Source: Orobanche coerulescens (lineage: Eukaryota > Streptophyta > Magnoliopsida > Lamiales > Orobanchaceae). From it: a stretch of 64,000 nt of DNA. Positions 32,731-44,581 of the stretch are shown here, one piece after another. Every line of letters starts with the position of its first letter. Position 1 is the stretch's first letter. The notes below the pieces were generated by a model. That model was not told the DNA's origin. It saw only the letters and a program-made list of their open reading frames with translations, and made no database searches. The translations under genes were made by a program, and so were the position numbers. The stretch lies in NCBI GenBank assembly GCA_033398695.1, contig CM065802.1:165659965-165723964 (forward strand), in the 5' to 3' direction.

Positions 32731-34609
32731 TGTTGGGATTCCGAAAATAAAACGAAATACGCAGCGGAAATAAAAACGAATCCCAAACAGGATCGATCAA
32801 GTAACGTATATACGAAAAATAAATAAAGAAGATAAAGATTCATACCCTTGAAGCCTTTGAAATAAATCTTCGTAAAGTGTAGCCGATGATCACGATCCCG
32901 TCCCGAACACGAAATCCCTTCGTTCCAAGCACCGAAAGTTCGAAGCCTCTACTTCACACGCGTCGGAAGTTGCCCGGAAAAATTTCAACGAGACTCCGTT
33001 CTCCAAGAACACGGCTAGGGAACTCGTAGGAATTTTTTCTCTCAATTTTTCTTAACTTTTATAACACCTCTAAGATGAAAATTATAGAAAAGAAAAAAAA
33101 ATTTCTCCTCCCTCACACAAAGCTCACGTCCAGCAGCTCCAATGAATGAGTATGTGTATGTGTGTGTTTTTTTCAAGACTCATCATACACCATATGAGTT
33201 GGTTTTTATAAAGATATAAAACAACTCATTTATGTAATTATAAATTGAGAAAGAATCTCAACTTAACAATTATTCATGACAAGACAACACAAAACACATG
33301 CATGGTGATCATGCCATGTGAGAGGAGTGGGTGGCCACAAGGAAGTTTCCTAGAAAACGAGCCGAGCCACTGCTCGGTATCTGACGCTCACAAACGACTC
33401 CGTTAAATACACTCCTTTTAATCATCAATGTATTTATATTAATTAATTAATCTAATTAATTAATTATATCAAATACAAATATATATTTCTCTAAGAAATA
33501 TAATTTATGAATTAAATTAATTACCCGGTAACTTAATTTAAATTCATAAGACCGATATTTGATTTATCAAATAAATCATAATTAAATATCCAATATCTAA
33601 TATTAACAGAGAGATAATAAATTCACATTTATCCGTCAACGCTCTTGATGCGCGACTCCGTAGGTCCGTCTCAGCCGGCATTGGGAGGAACCAATGAGTG
33701 CGGCAAGACTTAGCCACTTAGCGGGCCGCACCGTAAACCCCGACCGAGAACGAATGAAGGGATCATTCCGTAACCATTATGTCGTGAATACTATATACGT
33801 ATAGACCCTTCATCGATGTCCCGGCCAAGTCTTCGGTCACGGTAAAGTCAAACCCTATCATTGACTAAACTCTATACATGTGTTAATGCAAATCAAGACT
33901 GATCGATTAATAGTGTATCTAATACGACTATATCGTAATGCTTTGCCAAAGACTTATGATCTTATTTGCCATTAACCGTATAGGACATTCGCCCGCTCAC
34001 TAACAGAGATAGAATCCTTTCTCGGCGTAAGAAAGATCGCTACCGCTCGTATAGTCCGCACTTCGAGGTCGACTCAAAGAATTAAGCAAATGAGTCTAAC
34101 TACTCTAATGACAAACTAAACGTCACAGGCACATCTTCTACTGAACCCTCAAGTCAAAGGTCCACGTATACTATCACAACCTTTCGATTCGTCATCGACT
34201 CTCCGAGAGTGAATACCGTGTGACTGAATCGAGTATGAGTCGTGTTCGAGTATACTGGCCCCACAAATATACTTATAACTATGCTATCAAGACATGCACA
34301 CGTCCTAGCATCAGTTATACAAGTCATATTAAAACTTAATGCCCATTTTAAGTTTATTGACTTGCGAACAATTTACGTAAATAAACTTTAAACACTTCCA
34401 GTACATTTTCTCTTATCCCATAACGAGAATGGAATGTTCGATTTATTTACATGGACTTCACTTCAATGTTTACCAAGTCAAGAATGCAATTGAAATACAA
34501 TAAACAGTGAATGAATCGTATTGCCTTTTTATTAATTATTCCATAATTACAAGTATAATGCCCTTACTCTCTCATCCCCTGAGTGGCATTCGAGGGCATA
34601 TTCCTAACA
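32731..34609 (-). repeat. Copia H 5' LTR (1879 bp)
   Basis: Pairs with 25270-27151. The right TSD ATCAT is at 34610-34614. The small reading frame near 34507 crosses this LTR end into G and is not a gene. Confidence 0.9.
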
Positions 34610-34720
34610 ATCATATGAGGCAAAGACATAATACCATTTTACTATCAACATTGGTTATCACTATTGACTACGATTCGTCAAGAGATAACATAGCGGATCC
34701 ATAACCAAAGGGTTATCAAA
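34610..34720 (+). pseudogene. Copia G RNase H, last part
   Basis: Continues the domain cut by H: MRQRHNTILLSTLVITIDYD, then SSRDNIADP followed by a stop, matching the copia ending 'R.RHNTIR.LL..G.I.IDYVKS.DN.ADPLTKGL'. This proves that H inserted into G coding sequence. Confidence 0.85.
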
Positions 34721-35371
34721 AGACCTTGTTGATAAATCATCAAGGGAAATGGGTCTATTGCCATGAGCTAATGGTTTTATGGAGGATACCCAACCTAAGC
34801 TGACTGGAGATCCCAAGATCTAGGTTCATTGGAACAACCAATTCATAAAACTGGGCACGATCACTGTGGGGGTTACCCCGAACCGACCATTCCTAGGATG
34901 AAAACAGTGATACCCATAGGGAGAGGTTAAGCTTATGCTTTTAATGATTCTTAAGTCGACAACGTATAGTCGGGTGGAGTAAATTACGGGTTTACTCAAA
35001 ACACTTAACGAGAATCACCTATGTTGGAGTGAAGAGGGGCCGCTTCAAAGGAGAATTGCAAGGCACAATTCTCTAGAAACTCCCGCAGAACCAGGACGGT
35101 GTCCACGGCCAAAATGGGCACAATAATGAGAACAGAATAAATCAGGTAGGGCACTTGTGAAGGATATACGATCACTTACACAAGCGGTCGGACAGTTCAA
35201 AGGCATCTAGTCATACTGTCTAGCCAGTAAGGAGAATATATCTTTTCGAGGGAAGGTTCAAGGAGCATACTCTACCTATCCTATGCAATGCCTAACCGCA
35301 GTAATTATCACCAAGTCAACTCCGTGTCTGATGTGTGCTGCTGGACCATCAATCTCATTCATGTGGCGGAT
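34721..35371 (+). other. Copia G 3' untranslated region and polypurine tract
   Basis: No coding sequence. It ends CATTCATGTGGCGGAT before the LTR, a slightly changed form of the usual plant copia ATGTGGGGGAT tract (35359-35371). Confidence 0.7.
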
Positions 35372-36597
35372 TGTTGGAAATATTAGATAAAATGGAGGAA
35401 ATGGGCTATTTTGAGCATCCCACTTGAGAGAAAATTTTGAGTGGACTCGACTACGAGTTAAAGTCAGAACTTAGTTGGAATACGTAGTACTTCATACGAG
35501 GTTTCCAAAACATGTAAGAACACTCAAAATAATTGAGGTATGAATGAGATATAATGTTCCAAAGTGAACCCTTAAGAAATGGGTTTGGGATGCTATCCCA
35601 CATTGGAAAAAGAAGGGAGAAATTGTGAGTATACAAGGAGATGTGGACAAAGGCATGTTCAAAAAATGAGACATGTGTGGATATGTGACTAGGCGCCCCT
35701 CGCGCACACACACACACGCGTGCGCCGCCGCTGCTATCCGTCGGGCTCGGCTCGACTCGGTTCGGGTCGGTCTCGGTCGAAGGGCGATTTGGGCGAAATG
35801 TCTCGGCGTCTCGAAGTTATCGTTTTAGTGCAATTTTATTCGGTAAAATTTTATTTTACTGAAAATACCTTAATTAATAAATTCCGAATTTTTCGGATCC
35901 GGTAAAATCGAATTAAACAGATCTGGATAAGTATTGAGATACTAATCCTGGTCGGTTAAGAGTTCCTCCAGATACCAATTTTGGTCGGTATAGAGTTCCT
36001 CCAGCACACAACCTCCTCCAGCCTTCACCTATAAATACCCGACTTGAGTGGCTCAGTTTTACACAGAAATTTTCGTCCGTTTTTCTCGCCCGAAAATCCG
36101 ACTTTGTTTTTTTTATTTTTCAGAAATAATTTCTCCTCATATTTTGGGTTGCGTCGGTGGTAGTTCAGGTTTATTCTAGTTCGCTGAGGGTGCGATGATC
36201 GATTTATCAGCGCATCGAGATGTTGTTTTATCCTGGGAGGCAGACGCTATACACTGTGGTGGAGGCGAATTTGCTTTAAGGAGACAGATTTTCTGGACTC
36301 AACATCGCCCCCACATTCGGATTTATCTCATTTGATTAATTATATATATACATATATATTATTTAATGCTTTCGGCATTAACGAATCTGTCTCCTACTTT
36401 GTTCCTCTCAGATTTGCAGCACAGACAGGAGATTCAAAACATGCGATCCCTTAAGTCGTAATTTGACGGACACGGACGAGTCCAAGACAAGCTTTTGGAT
36501 CTACAGGTATAATGGATAATCATCAAATATTATACTTCATGGTATAATTATATGATTTCAAATTTATCGATATAATTTTTAGTAAATTATACCAACA
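35372..36597 (+). repeat. Copia G 3' LTR (1226 bp)
   Basis: Starts TGTTGGAAATATTAG and ends TTATACCAACA. Close to the 5' LTR apart from scattered substitutions and a shorter CpG-rich simple repeat. TATAAATA at 36030. TSD TGTAT follows. Confidence 0.9.
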
Positions 36598-38502
36598 TGT
36601 ATATATGTGTGTATATATATATATAGATAGATTTATATATATTTATATGTTAAATATATGTATGTATATACGTATATTGATATATATGCCTATGTCGATG
36701 AATGACGAGTGATGAATACTAACATTAGTTGACGTACTCAACTTGGATTGATGGATGAACTATACTAATTCATATAATATAGTAAGGTTATATATATATA
36801 TATATATATTCGGTTGAGTCACAATATAGGGATATATGTGCGGTGTTGGTTGGTTATGCTTGAAGGCTTATTGTGATTGAGTTTGATTGATAACGTGCGT
36901 GTTATTGTTTATTGGTGTGGTTATGGACTGGCGGAGAAATTGTGTGACTTGATGTACCGAGTTGATAATTGTTGTGACGTTTGTCTGTGTGCTTGATGTT
37001 TGAAATAATGTGGATACTTGTTGTGAGAAACGTCGTATCCGGGAACCTCTGAGGGCGGGGCGTGCACTCCGGATTGGTGTATGCTGCAATGTGCGGCTGC
37101 ATATGGTGGTGAACGCCGGTGTTACCTAATGCACGCGCAAGGGGCGGCTCTTGCGGGAGTGATCGCCGGCGCGGTGACATGTTCAAGGAGCGGCCAACAT
37201 AGTGGAGTGAATGTCGGTGCACATGTGCGCAACGGAGGCGCCTGGCAGGCTTATTGGTTACGGGTATTTGAGTGATAGCTAAGACCCCGTTACCGAACGA
37301 TGTTAGTATCTCAAATTCTTTCAACTCACTTTTAAATGTTTATCTTGTATAGACCGCGATTCGTGTTTTTTTTGAAAGTTTGTTTCAACATGTTTTTAAA
37401 GCATTGGTATCAGGGTTAATTAACCAAGGAGATTTGACGAAATTTCCGAGGGTTAATTAATTGTGGATCTTGAGCAGGATATGTCGAATGAGAGATTGTG
37501 CCTTTGATTGTATTGTGGTGCCATTCTGTGTATTTGGTCGAGGACCCTGTGAAATGTCGAGATGATTGATCTCGTGATGATGTTCTTTGGATTGGGATGA
37601 TAACCCTGTGAGATGTTGTAATGATTTCGTTTGTGACAGTGATCTATAAATTGTGTCGAGGACCCCCAAATAACGTGACATGGCTTTCGTATAATTGTTT
37701 TCCATATGTTGGGTCAAGGCCCCGAGAGCTTTTGAAATTATTTTCCAAAACTGTTCCCATTCGATTTTCAAAACCCCAAGACGGCCCGAGTCAATAATAA
37801 CATTTGCAAACTATCTTATCAAAAATACTTTTCCTTTTACAAAAGGGATTTTCCTGACTCCTTGGGCTCGTTTAAAGTTTCATTGGTGTTATTTTCCGTA
37901 AAGAGAATATGACAATCTGATTATCTTTCACCTTGTGTATACGAGTGCTACTCTGTGTTGACTATGGGAATGTATGGTTTGTGTTAAGGCTTCACGACGG
38001 TTGAATTTTGTGTTGTTATTGTTCGTATATCTTGTATATTATGTACTTGCACTAGCAAAATTCCAGTTTGCTAACCCCCGAGTTTTCGGGGGGTGGGTGC
38101 CTGTTATGCGCTCAGGTTTTGGCAGCTCGGGAGCAGTCACGGGATTGGCTTGGAAGGATATGGAAGACGACGATGCTAATCACACAAGAGTCAGAGTCTT
38201 TTTCTTTTATTCCATCTGGGTCGGTATTTTCCATTTGGTTGAGTATTCACACTTGCACGGGTGTAGGTTTTCATTTATTAAATGGAGTTGTCATCCCTTT
38301 TTGTGTAAAAGTTTATTTTTGTCATTGAGATGTAAAATTCATTAGTTTCTGAATTATTTAATGACCTTGTCGGTCTGTGTTGTATTTAGATTGACCCCGG
38401 TCGGTCAATCATTGTGTAGTCTAGTGGAGTTTAGCCTGGTAGATCCTAGTGAGAAGGGCCTACGACGTGTAACATTTCCGGATGTATTCTGGGGGTGTGA
38501 CA
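36598..38502 (+). repeat. Solo B LTR, downstream segment
   Basis: Starts with the TSD copy and a long TA/TG-rich microsatellite (36598-36810). A GC-rich module with GAGGGCGGGGCGTG is at 37053-37260. Two potential stem-loops follow: CCCCCGAGTTTTCGGGGG at 38075-38092, and GTAGATCC...GGGCCTAC at 38439-38463. A 124-residue hydrophobic frame (37974-38345) recurs in the other B LTR, but it is LTR sequence and changes length and reading between copies. Confidence 0.85.
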
Positions 38503-38507
38503 GACCC

Positions 38508-39062
38508 CCACCTTCCGGTTTATAGGGTCGAACTACTGTAATGAAAATCTTGACGTCACAAGCACATCCCTACTAAATCCTCAAGTCGAAGGTTCACGAA
38601 TACCTATCACAACCTTTCGATTCCGTCATTGACTGTCTCGGAGTGAAATAGGTGTGACGAATCGAGGGTGAGTCGGTTCGAGTATGCTAATCTAATTAGC
38701 ATACATATAACGTGTGCTCCCACTAACCATTAGTGTTCGACAGGCACTCTCCATGTTAAATAACACGTCATACAAGTCTTCACATAAACTTAACGCCCAG
38801 TCAAGTTTCATCGACTTGCGAACGATTAAGTATTTGAGCTATAAACCTTTCCAGTGCCGACCCCTTATCCAATAAGGAGTGGAGCATTTTGCTCTCAAAT
38901 ACACGGACTAGTTTCTATATGTATATTTACGAGTTAAGAATTCTAGTAACTACCAGTAAATAAAGAAACATTCATTGCCTTTTATAAATGATTTACATAA
39001 TTACAAGTACAATACCCTCACTCAACATCCTCTGAGTGGCATTCGAGTGCATACTCCTAACA
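38508..39062 (-). repeat. Copia I 5' LTR, segment 3 (LTR start)
   Basis: Resumes after the B TSD and matches the H LTR 26650-27151 (CACAACCTTTCGATTC, CTGAGTGGCATTCGAG). Ends CTCCTAACA at 39062, which is the LTR start TGTTAGGAG in element orientation. Confidence 0.87.
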
Positions 39063-39327
39063 CGGATTGCTATTGAATTTTTCCGGGCAACTTCCGACGC
39101 GTGTGAAGTAGAGGCTTCGAAGTTTCGGTGCTTGGAATGAAGGGATTGTGTGTTCGGGAGGGGGTTCGTGATCGTCATCCATTTTTACGAAGATTTTTCC
39201 AAAGACTTCAAGGGTATGATTTATCTTCGTATTAAATTTTCGTATATACGTTACTTGATCGATCCTGTTTGGGATTCATTTTTTTATTTTCCGCTGCGTA
39301 TTTCGTTTTATTTTCGGAATCCGAACA
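39063..39327 (+). repeat. H-family LTR stub, plus strand (3' end of LTR)
   Basis: Reverse complement of the H LTR terminal ~265 bp (25270-25540 and 32731-33000), ending TTTTCGGAATCCGAACA. It is cut on the left by I and followed one base later by the B element. It is therefore the oldest visible layer here. Whether it is a 5' LTR, 3' LTR or solo LTR cannot be seen. Confidence 0.85.
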
Positions 39328-39658
39328 GTGTAATACCCGAGATTTTTATTCTGATTAATTGAAATATTTCTTTTTAGACCAGAAATTTCTCGGTTTTCGA
39401 GCGTTGGTATTATTTTTCTCGACAATCGATTTTGTGTTTATGGCCATATGTGGTGATTTGTTGTATATTATTTTCATTTCGTATCGATGTTGTTGTCCGC
39501 GAGCGTTTCGTCGTGTTCGTTCCGTGCGTTTTTAGGAATCGAATCGTCAGGCCACGGCAGCTGGCGGCAGCAGAACTGCACCGCACTGGGGCGCCGGACG
39601 GTTGCGGCGAACCGGCAGCTTCTTCTGGCACCGCGGATGGGTGCGGCAGGGACCGGCA

Positions 39659-39974
39659 TAGCGCACGCTACTGCCGGGAGACTGCGCGCGCTAACCGGCA
39701 GGCGTAGCGCACGTTATTCGGCATCCAGCGCACGCTACCTGGGCCGGGCAGTGAGGCCTCTGAGGTTCTGGACTCCGGAGGGTTGGCGGGTAGCGCACGC
39801 TACGACCGGTCGCTGCGCGCGCTAATCGGAAGGGGTAGTGCACGCTACTCGACAGCCAGCGCGCACTACCTGGGCTAGGGGGCCAATCCAGGAGCCTCTG
39901 GACTCGACCAAGGCCGGCCCGCTAGCGCACGCTGCCGGCACGCTAGCGCACGTTAGGGCGGTCTGCCTATATAT
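39659..39974 (+). promoter_or_regulatory. Motif array and TATA box of the B 5' LTR
   Basis: Ten TAGCGCACGCTA-like copies in 39659-39956 (several exact; others CTGCGCGCGCTA, TAGTGCACGCTA), then TATATAT at 39968-39974, 12 bp after the array. The likely start of transcription is around 40000, but no direct sign of it is visible. Confidence 0.8.
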
Positions 39975-40808
39975 TTGACCGAGCAGCCCTGTTTCAACCT
40001 ATTTTTCATTTCCTTATTTTCTTTCCGCGGCCAGAGGTTTTGAGAGCAAGGAGGCATATTGCTGAACAATAAATCCATGAAGTTCCTGATTTTATATCAT
40101 TGATTGATCATTCCATAACTTTCTTCAATCGACTGAATCAAGGTTAGTTTTTCCTAAAATCTAAACTTTGGGAAATTTGGGGATCTTGATAGATTTCATT
40201 CGTTCGATCCATATGAAATTAGATTACTGATGGATAATTGTAGATTAAGTTGTATTCTATCAATTTCATCATCTTGCCACGGTTTTGTCATGTCCGATTA
40301 GTCGTTTATATGAGTTTTCAATTGACGCCTTCAAAGTGTCCGGGAAAATGCTGCTGACGTAGATTCGGTCGTTTTGCGATGTATTTCCTCGTGTGATTGA
40401 TTGTTTATTTGATGATAGGATATTAGGGATGAATTCGCTACGAAAATATCATGTTGAGCCCTTCCGATCGTTGTTTTCATTAGAATTCCGGATTTTTCCA
40501 ATCGACCGTATTTTCGGACTATGCGCGAGAGATTACCAATATATGAATTATAACTACGTGAAATAATTGTTACCGAAGTGTATGAATTAATATACGAATA
40601 TACATATAAAAAAAAACATATATATTTATGTGTTAAATATATGTATGTATATAGATATGCGTGTGTATATATATATATATATGTATACATGTATATAGAT
40701 AAATACATACATATGTTGGTGAATGCCGAGTGATGAATGCTAACACTAGTTGAGGTACTCAACTTGGGTCGATGGATGAACCATACTTATAGATATAATA
40801 AAGTAAGG

Positions 40809-40809
<1 letters not shown>

Positions 40810-40845
<36 letters not shown>
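40810..40845. repeat. TA dinucleotide microsatellite in the B 5' LTR
   Basis: About 17 uninterrupted TA units. The same position is shorter in the solo copy (about 36788-36810) and in the 3' LTR (53340-53352), so the repeat varies between copies. Confidence 0.9.
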
Positions 40846-40847
<2 letters not shown>

Positions 40848-42549
40848 GTTGAGTCGCAATATAGGGATATATGTGCGGCGTTGGTTGGTTATGCCTGAAG
40901 GCTTATTGTGAATGAGTTTTGATTGATAACGTGCGTGTTATTGTTTATTTGTGTGGTTATGGACTGGCGGATAAATTGTGTGACTTGGTGTACTGAGTTG
41001 ATAATTGTTGTAATGTTTGTCTATGTGCTTGATGTTTGAAACAATGTGGATACTTGTTGTGAGAAACGTCGTATCCGGGAACCTCTGAGGGCGGGGCGTG
41101 TACTCCGGCCTGGTGTATGCTGCAATGTGCGGCTCCATATGATTGGTGAACACCGGTGTTACCTAATGTGCGTGCAAGGGGCGGCTCTTGTGGGAGTGAT
41201 CGCCAGCGCGGTGACAAGTTCAAGGGGCGGCCAACATAGTGGAGTGAATGCCGGTGCACAAGTGTGCAAGGGAGGTGCCTGGCAGGCTTATTGGTAACGG
41301 ATATTTGAGTGATAGCTAAGACCCCGTTACCAAATGATTTTCGTAATACAAAGTTCTTGCAACTCGCTTTAAAATGTTGGTCTTGATGTAGACCGCGATT
41401 CGTGTTTCTGAAAGTTCGTTTCAACTTGTTTTAAATGTTGGTATCAGGGTTAATTAACCAAGGATATTTGACGAGATCTCCGAGGGTTAATTAATCAGGG
41501 GTCTTGAGCAGGATTTGTCGAATGAGAGGCTTTGCCTTTGATTATACTGTGATGATTATTCTGTGTATTGGGTCGAGGACCTCGTGGGATGTTGAGATTT
41601 GATCTCGTGATGATATTATTTGGATTGGGCTGAGAACCCCGTGAGATGTTGTAATGATTCGCTTGTGATAGTGTTTTATAAATTGGGTCGAGGACCCCGA
41701 ATAACATTGTAATGGTTTTCTGGCAAATTATTTTCCACATGTTGGGTCGAGGACCTGAGAGCTTTTGAAGTATTTTCTAAAAGTATTCCCATTCGATTTT
41801 CAAAACCCCAAGACGGCCCGAGTTAATAATAATGTTTTCAAACTTTCTTATCAAAATACTTTTCCTTTTATAGAAAGGGATTTTTCAAACTAGATCTTCT
41901 GACTCCTTGGGCTCGTTTAAAGTTCCATTGGTGTTATGTTCCGTAAAGAGAATATGACTATGTGATTATCTTTCACCTTCTGTATGCGAGTGCTATTCTG
42001 TGTTGACTATGGGAATGTATGGTTTGTGTTAAGGCTTCGTGGCTGTTGAGTTTTGTGTTGTTATTGTTCGTATATCTTGTATATTATGTACTTGGACTAG
42101 CAAAATTCCAGTTTACTAACCCCCGAGTTTCGGGGGGTGGGTGCCTATTATGCGCTCAGGTTTTGGCAGCTAGGGAGCAGTCATGGGATTGGCTTGGAAG
42201 GAGATGGAAGACGACGATGGTAATCACACAAGAGTCAGAGTCTTTTTCTTTTGTTTCATTTTGGTTGGTATTTCGCTTTCGGTCGAGTATCCACCCTTGC
42301 ATGGGTGTAGTTTTCATTCATTAAATTAAGTTGCCATTCCGTTCTGTGTTCAAGTTTATTATTGTCATTGAGAGTAAATTTAGTTAGTTTCTGAATTGTT
42401 TAATGACCTTGTCGGTCTGCTTTGTAATTAATTTTGACCCCGATCGGTCAATCATTGAGTAGTCTTTCGGAGTTTAGCCTAATAGATCCTTGTGATAAGG
42501 GTCTACGGTGTGTGACATTCCCGGTCGTATTCTGGGGGTGTTACATATA

Positions 42550-42569
42550 TGGTATCGGAACTTAGGTTT
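42550..42569 (+). other. Family B primer binding site
   Basis: TGGTATCGGAACTTAGGTTT, four bases after the LTR end. It is a mutated version of the A site (TGGTATCAGAGCTTAGGTTT), differing at three positions. This links B to A-like elements. Confidence 0.82.
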
Positions 42570-43678
42570 GCGTAAAACCTAGGCCGTTGGGCCAAGTCCA
42601 TGTCTAGTGTAAGTCGCGCGCATCAGAGTTGTGATTAGTATCGTGGTTCCGATATCATCTTCAGGCAATCCGTGATGGTAAGTCTCCCGATCGTAAGTCG
42701 CTTTATATACGTATTTGATTATATTGTGCTAATGTGTTTAATGTGAACTAGGGATTGGAACTTGTTGGTGATATTATTGTTTTAGGATATAACATGCGTA
42801 TACGGTCCGAGTAAAAATGGTTATGTAGTATGCTTCGGAAGTCGAGCATATTTATCAGTTTCTACATTTCATTAGAGTAAATCTTTGAGTGTTAATTTTA
42901 TCCGTTGCGTGAGTATTTTGAGATGGCTTTTGGTATCTTGCAAACCGAGTTCTATTTCCTAAAACCGATTCCCTAAACCGAGTTTTGATATTTTGGTCTT
43001 GCACGTTTTGATGGTATTCTTATGACAGTATTTGATATTTTATAAATGACTTTTGTGAGTATTTGAAAATATTACCGACATCGGCCTTTTTGGCATTTTG
43101 AACATTTTTAAAAATGATTTTTAGCCTGGTGGGTTCCGGCGCGGGGCCCACGATGCTGTAATATCACGAATATTTTAAAGTGGTGCTTTGAAATTTTCTA
43201 ACATTGTGAAAAGCTATGATTTAATGTCTTCATGTCAAATGGTCACGTATCTCGGTGGAAAATTCTTTCGAATAGACATTTTGGTATAAGAGGAAAGATT
43301 TTCAAAATTGTGGTACTTGGGACTCAAACACTTTTGAAATATTTCAAATTAGTTACAATTCAATTTTCAATTTTTCCTTTATACATTACTCGAAAATAAT
43401 TTTTAGAGTCGTTGTATAAACTTCCTCTTCCGAAATAAAAGACAGTATTTACAAGTCTTGGGCATAACATGACTAGCCCTCTTTTTCAAAAATTTGTTTT
43501 CATTAAGTGCATACATATAATGATCATCCTCGTCGAAGGACTCGAAATTGACTTCAGAAAACTTTGTGCTTTACAATATTACCATTATTCTAAGGATGAT
43601 AACTAAACCTCGTGTTGATAATTGTGGTATACTGTACGACTGATAAATCAATATTGTTGAACGGTATTATCTGCATTA
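42570..43678 (+). other. Family B leader and decayed 5' internal region
   Basis: No recognisable coding sequence. Gag N-terminal sequence expected here is absent or unreadable. The phrase CCTGGTGGGTTCCGGCGCGGGG near 43126-43147 is the only GC-rich island. Confidence 0.55.
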
Positions 43679-44581
43679 GTATGTCGAGCCTCGGCAGACG
43701 TAGACATGATGATGGAAATGGAATCAGCGAGGTGGTTCGTACGACAACGATTCATTCTACGGTGAAGGAGTATCAAAATCAAACGATATCCTATGAAATC
43801 TCCTCTGTAGTCGAGTCCACGAGCGAAGCGAAGAGACCGAGGACATCTGGAAAATTTTTGGTCGGTGAAGAGTCTAAGGCCCTGTTCTCTTTGCCGTTTT
43901 GAGGTCATTTTCTGTTTTTATTTTCGAAAATATTAAAAACGTGTTCTTTTTATCATTTTCGAAAATGCATTTTGGAAAACAAAAAAAATATTTGTACACA
44001 AAATGCAAAACGCCCAAAACCTCGTTTTGAGCGTTTTGTGTGTATTTCAACAAAAAATCTTCAAAATGCTCAAAATGCATTTTGAATTTTTTTTTGGATT
44101 ATCCTAATTTAAAACTAAGTCTAAAATAAAGATTTATGAATTTAATATTAATATTACAGAACGCGTTTTCAGCAATTTTAAAAACAAAAACAAAAATCGA
44201 AAAATACAAAACATTTTTCAAAATGAAAATACAAAATAAAATACAAACAGAACGCACCCTAAGGCTCCCAAACCCCCACGCCGTTCGAACGCATTGTCTT
44301 CGTGATTGGGAGTGAGCGCTGGGAATCCTAAGCCAGCATGGGTGACTCTCAGTAAAAAGAGAAGGTGCTTCAACTACAACCGTCAGGGACATGATCGTGC
44401 AAATTGTCGCTTTCCACTCCTGATTTGTTACCGGTGCGGGTGTGAAGGTCATCGGGAGAAACACTGTGAGATAGTTTCCGAATTAGAAAAGAATGCTACC
44501 CTATTGGAGAATAGAGCAAGTGACCGGAGAGTGTCCCGAAACCCTATGTTTCCTTCTGAAGATTCTAGTATGGGAGAATGA
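43679..44581 (+). pseudogene. Family B Gag remnant, split by a MITE
   Basis: The stretch before the MITE reads STVKEYQNQTISYEISSVVE and RPRTSGKFLVGEESK, which aligns with the A Gag segment CTTLKKYQNKAMAYEMLFSA and TSGQFSGGKSGG. After the MITE two zinc knuckles follow: CFNYNRQGHDRANC, with the second Cys changed to Tyr, and CYRCGCEGHREKHC, intact. So this is the C-terminal half of a Tekay-type Gag. The N-terminal half is missing. A 91-residue frame at 44306-44581 is the only open part. Confidence 0.8.
43881..44258. mobile_element. Probable hAT-like MITE (378 bp) in the B gag
   Basis: Flanked by CTAAGGC on both sides (43874-43880 and 44259-44265), 7 identical bases with an eighth differing, close to the 8-bp duplication of hAT elements. 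The ends are imperfect inverted repeats (CCTGTTCTCTTTG and, on the other strand, GGTGCGTTCTGTTTG). The interior is AT-rich with a strong central hairpin: CAAAACGCCCAAAAC at 44006-44020 faces GTTTTGAGCGTTTTG at 44024-44038. No coding sequence. Removal restores the B Gag reading. Confidence 0.68.

Larger units (their letters stand above)
25270..34609 (-). mobile_element. Copia family H (Tork/Angela-like), complete ends
   Basis: Minus-strand Ty1/copia element of 9340 bp with LTRs at 32731-34609 (5') and 25270-27151 (3'), TSD ATCAT on both sides, tRNA-Met-type primer site and a purine tract. Internal order on the minus strand is gag, protease, integrase, RT, RNase H, which is the copia order. It sits inside the RNase H of G. 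The coding region is broken by many small indels. An inverted LTR stub of the same family lies at 39063-39327. Confidence 0.92.
20282..36597 (+). mobile_element. Copia family G, old, interrupted by H
   Basis: LTRs at 20282-21524 and 35372-36597 with TSD TGTAT on both sides (20277-20281 and 36598-36602), inserted in the AT-rich part of the solo B LTR. Without H it is ~7 kb. Plus orientation follows from the TATA box, the direction of degraded integrase, RT and RNase H sequence, and the ATGTGGCGGAT purine-rich end before the 3' LTR. No open reading frame of useful length survives. Confidence 0.9.
18680..38502 (+). mobile_element. Family B solo LTR, split by element G
   Basis: Starts TGTAATACCCGAG at 18680 and ends GGGGGTGTGACA at 38502, flanked by perfect TSDs GACCC (18675-18679 and 38503-38507). 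With G removed the LTR is ~3.5 kb. There is no internal region, so it is a solo LTR from recombination between the two LTRs of a former element. It lies in the I LTR. Segments are 18680-20281 and 36598-38502. Confidence 0.92.
9176..39062 (-). mobile_element. Copia family I (Tork/Angela-like), host of several nested insertions
   Basis: Minus-strand Ty1/copia element. The visible internal part is 9176-13190 and the 5' LTR runs from 13191 to 39062 in three pieces. Its pol is entered by A at 9176, and its 5' LTR by D and by a solo B LTR. The LTR end sequence (TGTTAGGAGTATGC on the minus strand at 39062) and internal sequence are related to family H, but clearly diverged. Beyond 39062 an inverted H-type LTR begins at once, so I inserted into that LTR; the other flank is off-window. 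Lineage is by eye from Gag and integrase wording. Confidence 0.85.
39329..42545 (+). repeat. Family B 5' LTR (3217 bp)
   Basis: TGTAATACCCGAG...GGGGGTGTTACA. It carries the motif array and TATA box, TA-rich microsatellites (40600-40850), a GC-rich module (41085-41295), stem-loop 1 (CCCCCGAGTTTCGGGGG at 42119-42136) followed by a pyrimidine-rich stretch and CTCAGG (42155-42160), and stem-loop 2 (ATAGATCC...GGGTCTAC at 42482-42506). Confidence 0.9.

Noticed and set aside
37974..38345. 124-residue frame with a hydrophobic N-terminus, similar to one at 42019-42324, suggesting a small membrane protein
   Set aside because: Both lie at the same place in B LTRs, downstream of the probable transcription start, and lengths and C-termini differ by frameshift; simple T-rich LTR sequence explains the hydrophobicity.
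42550..42569. tRNA gene at the TGGTATC matches
   Set aside because: Only ~12-18 bases next to LTR ends match a tRNA 3' end complement; these are primer binding sites, not tRNA genes.
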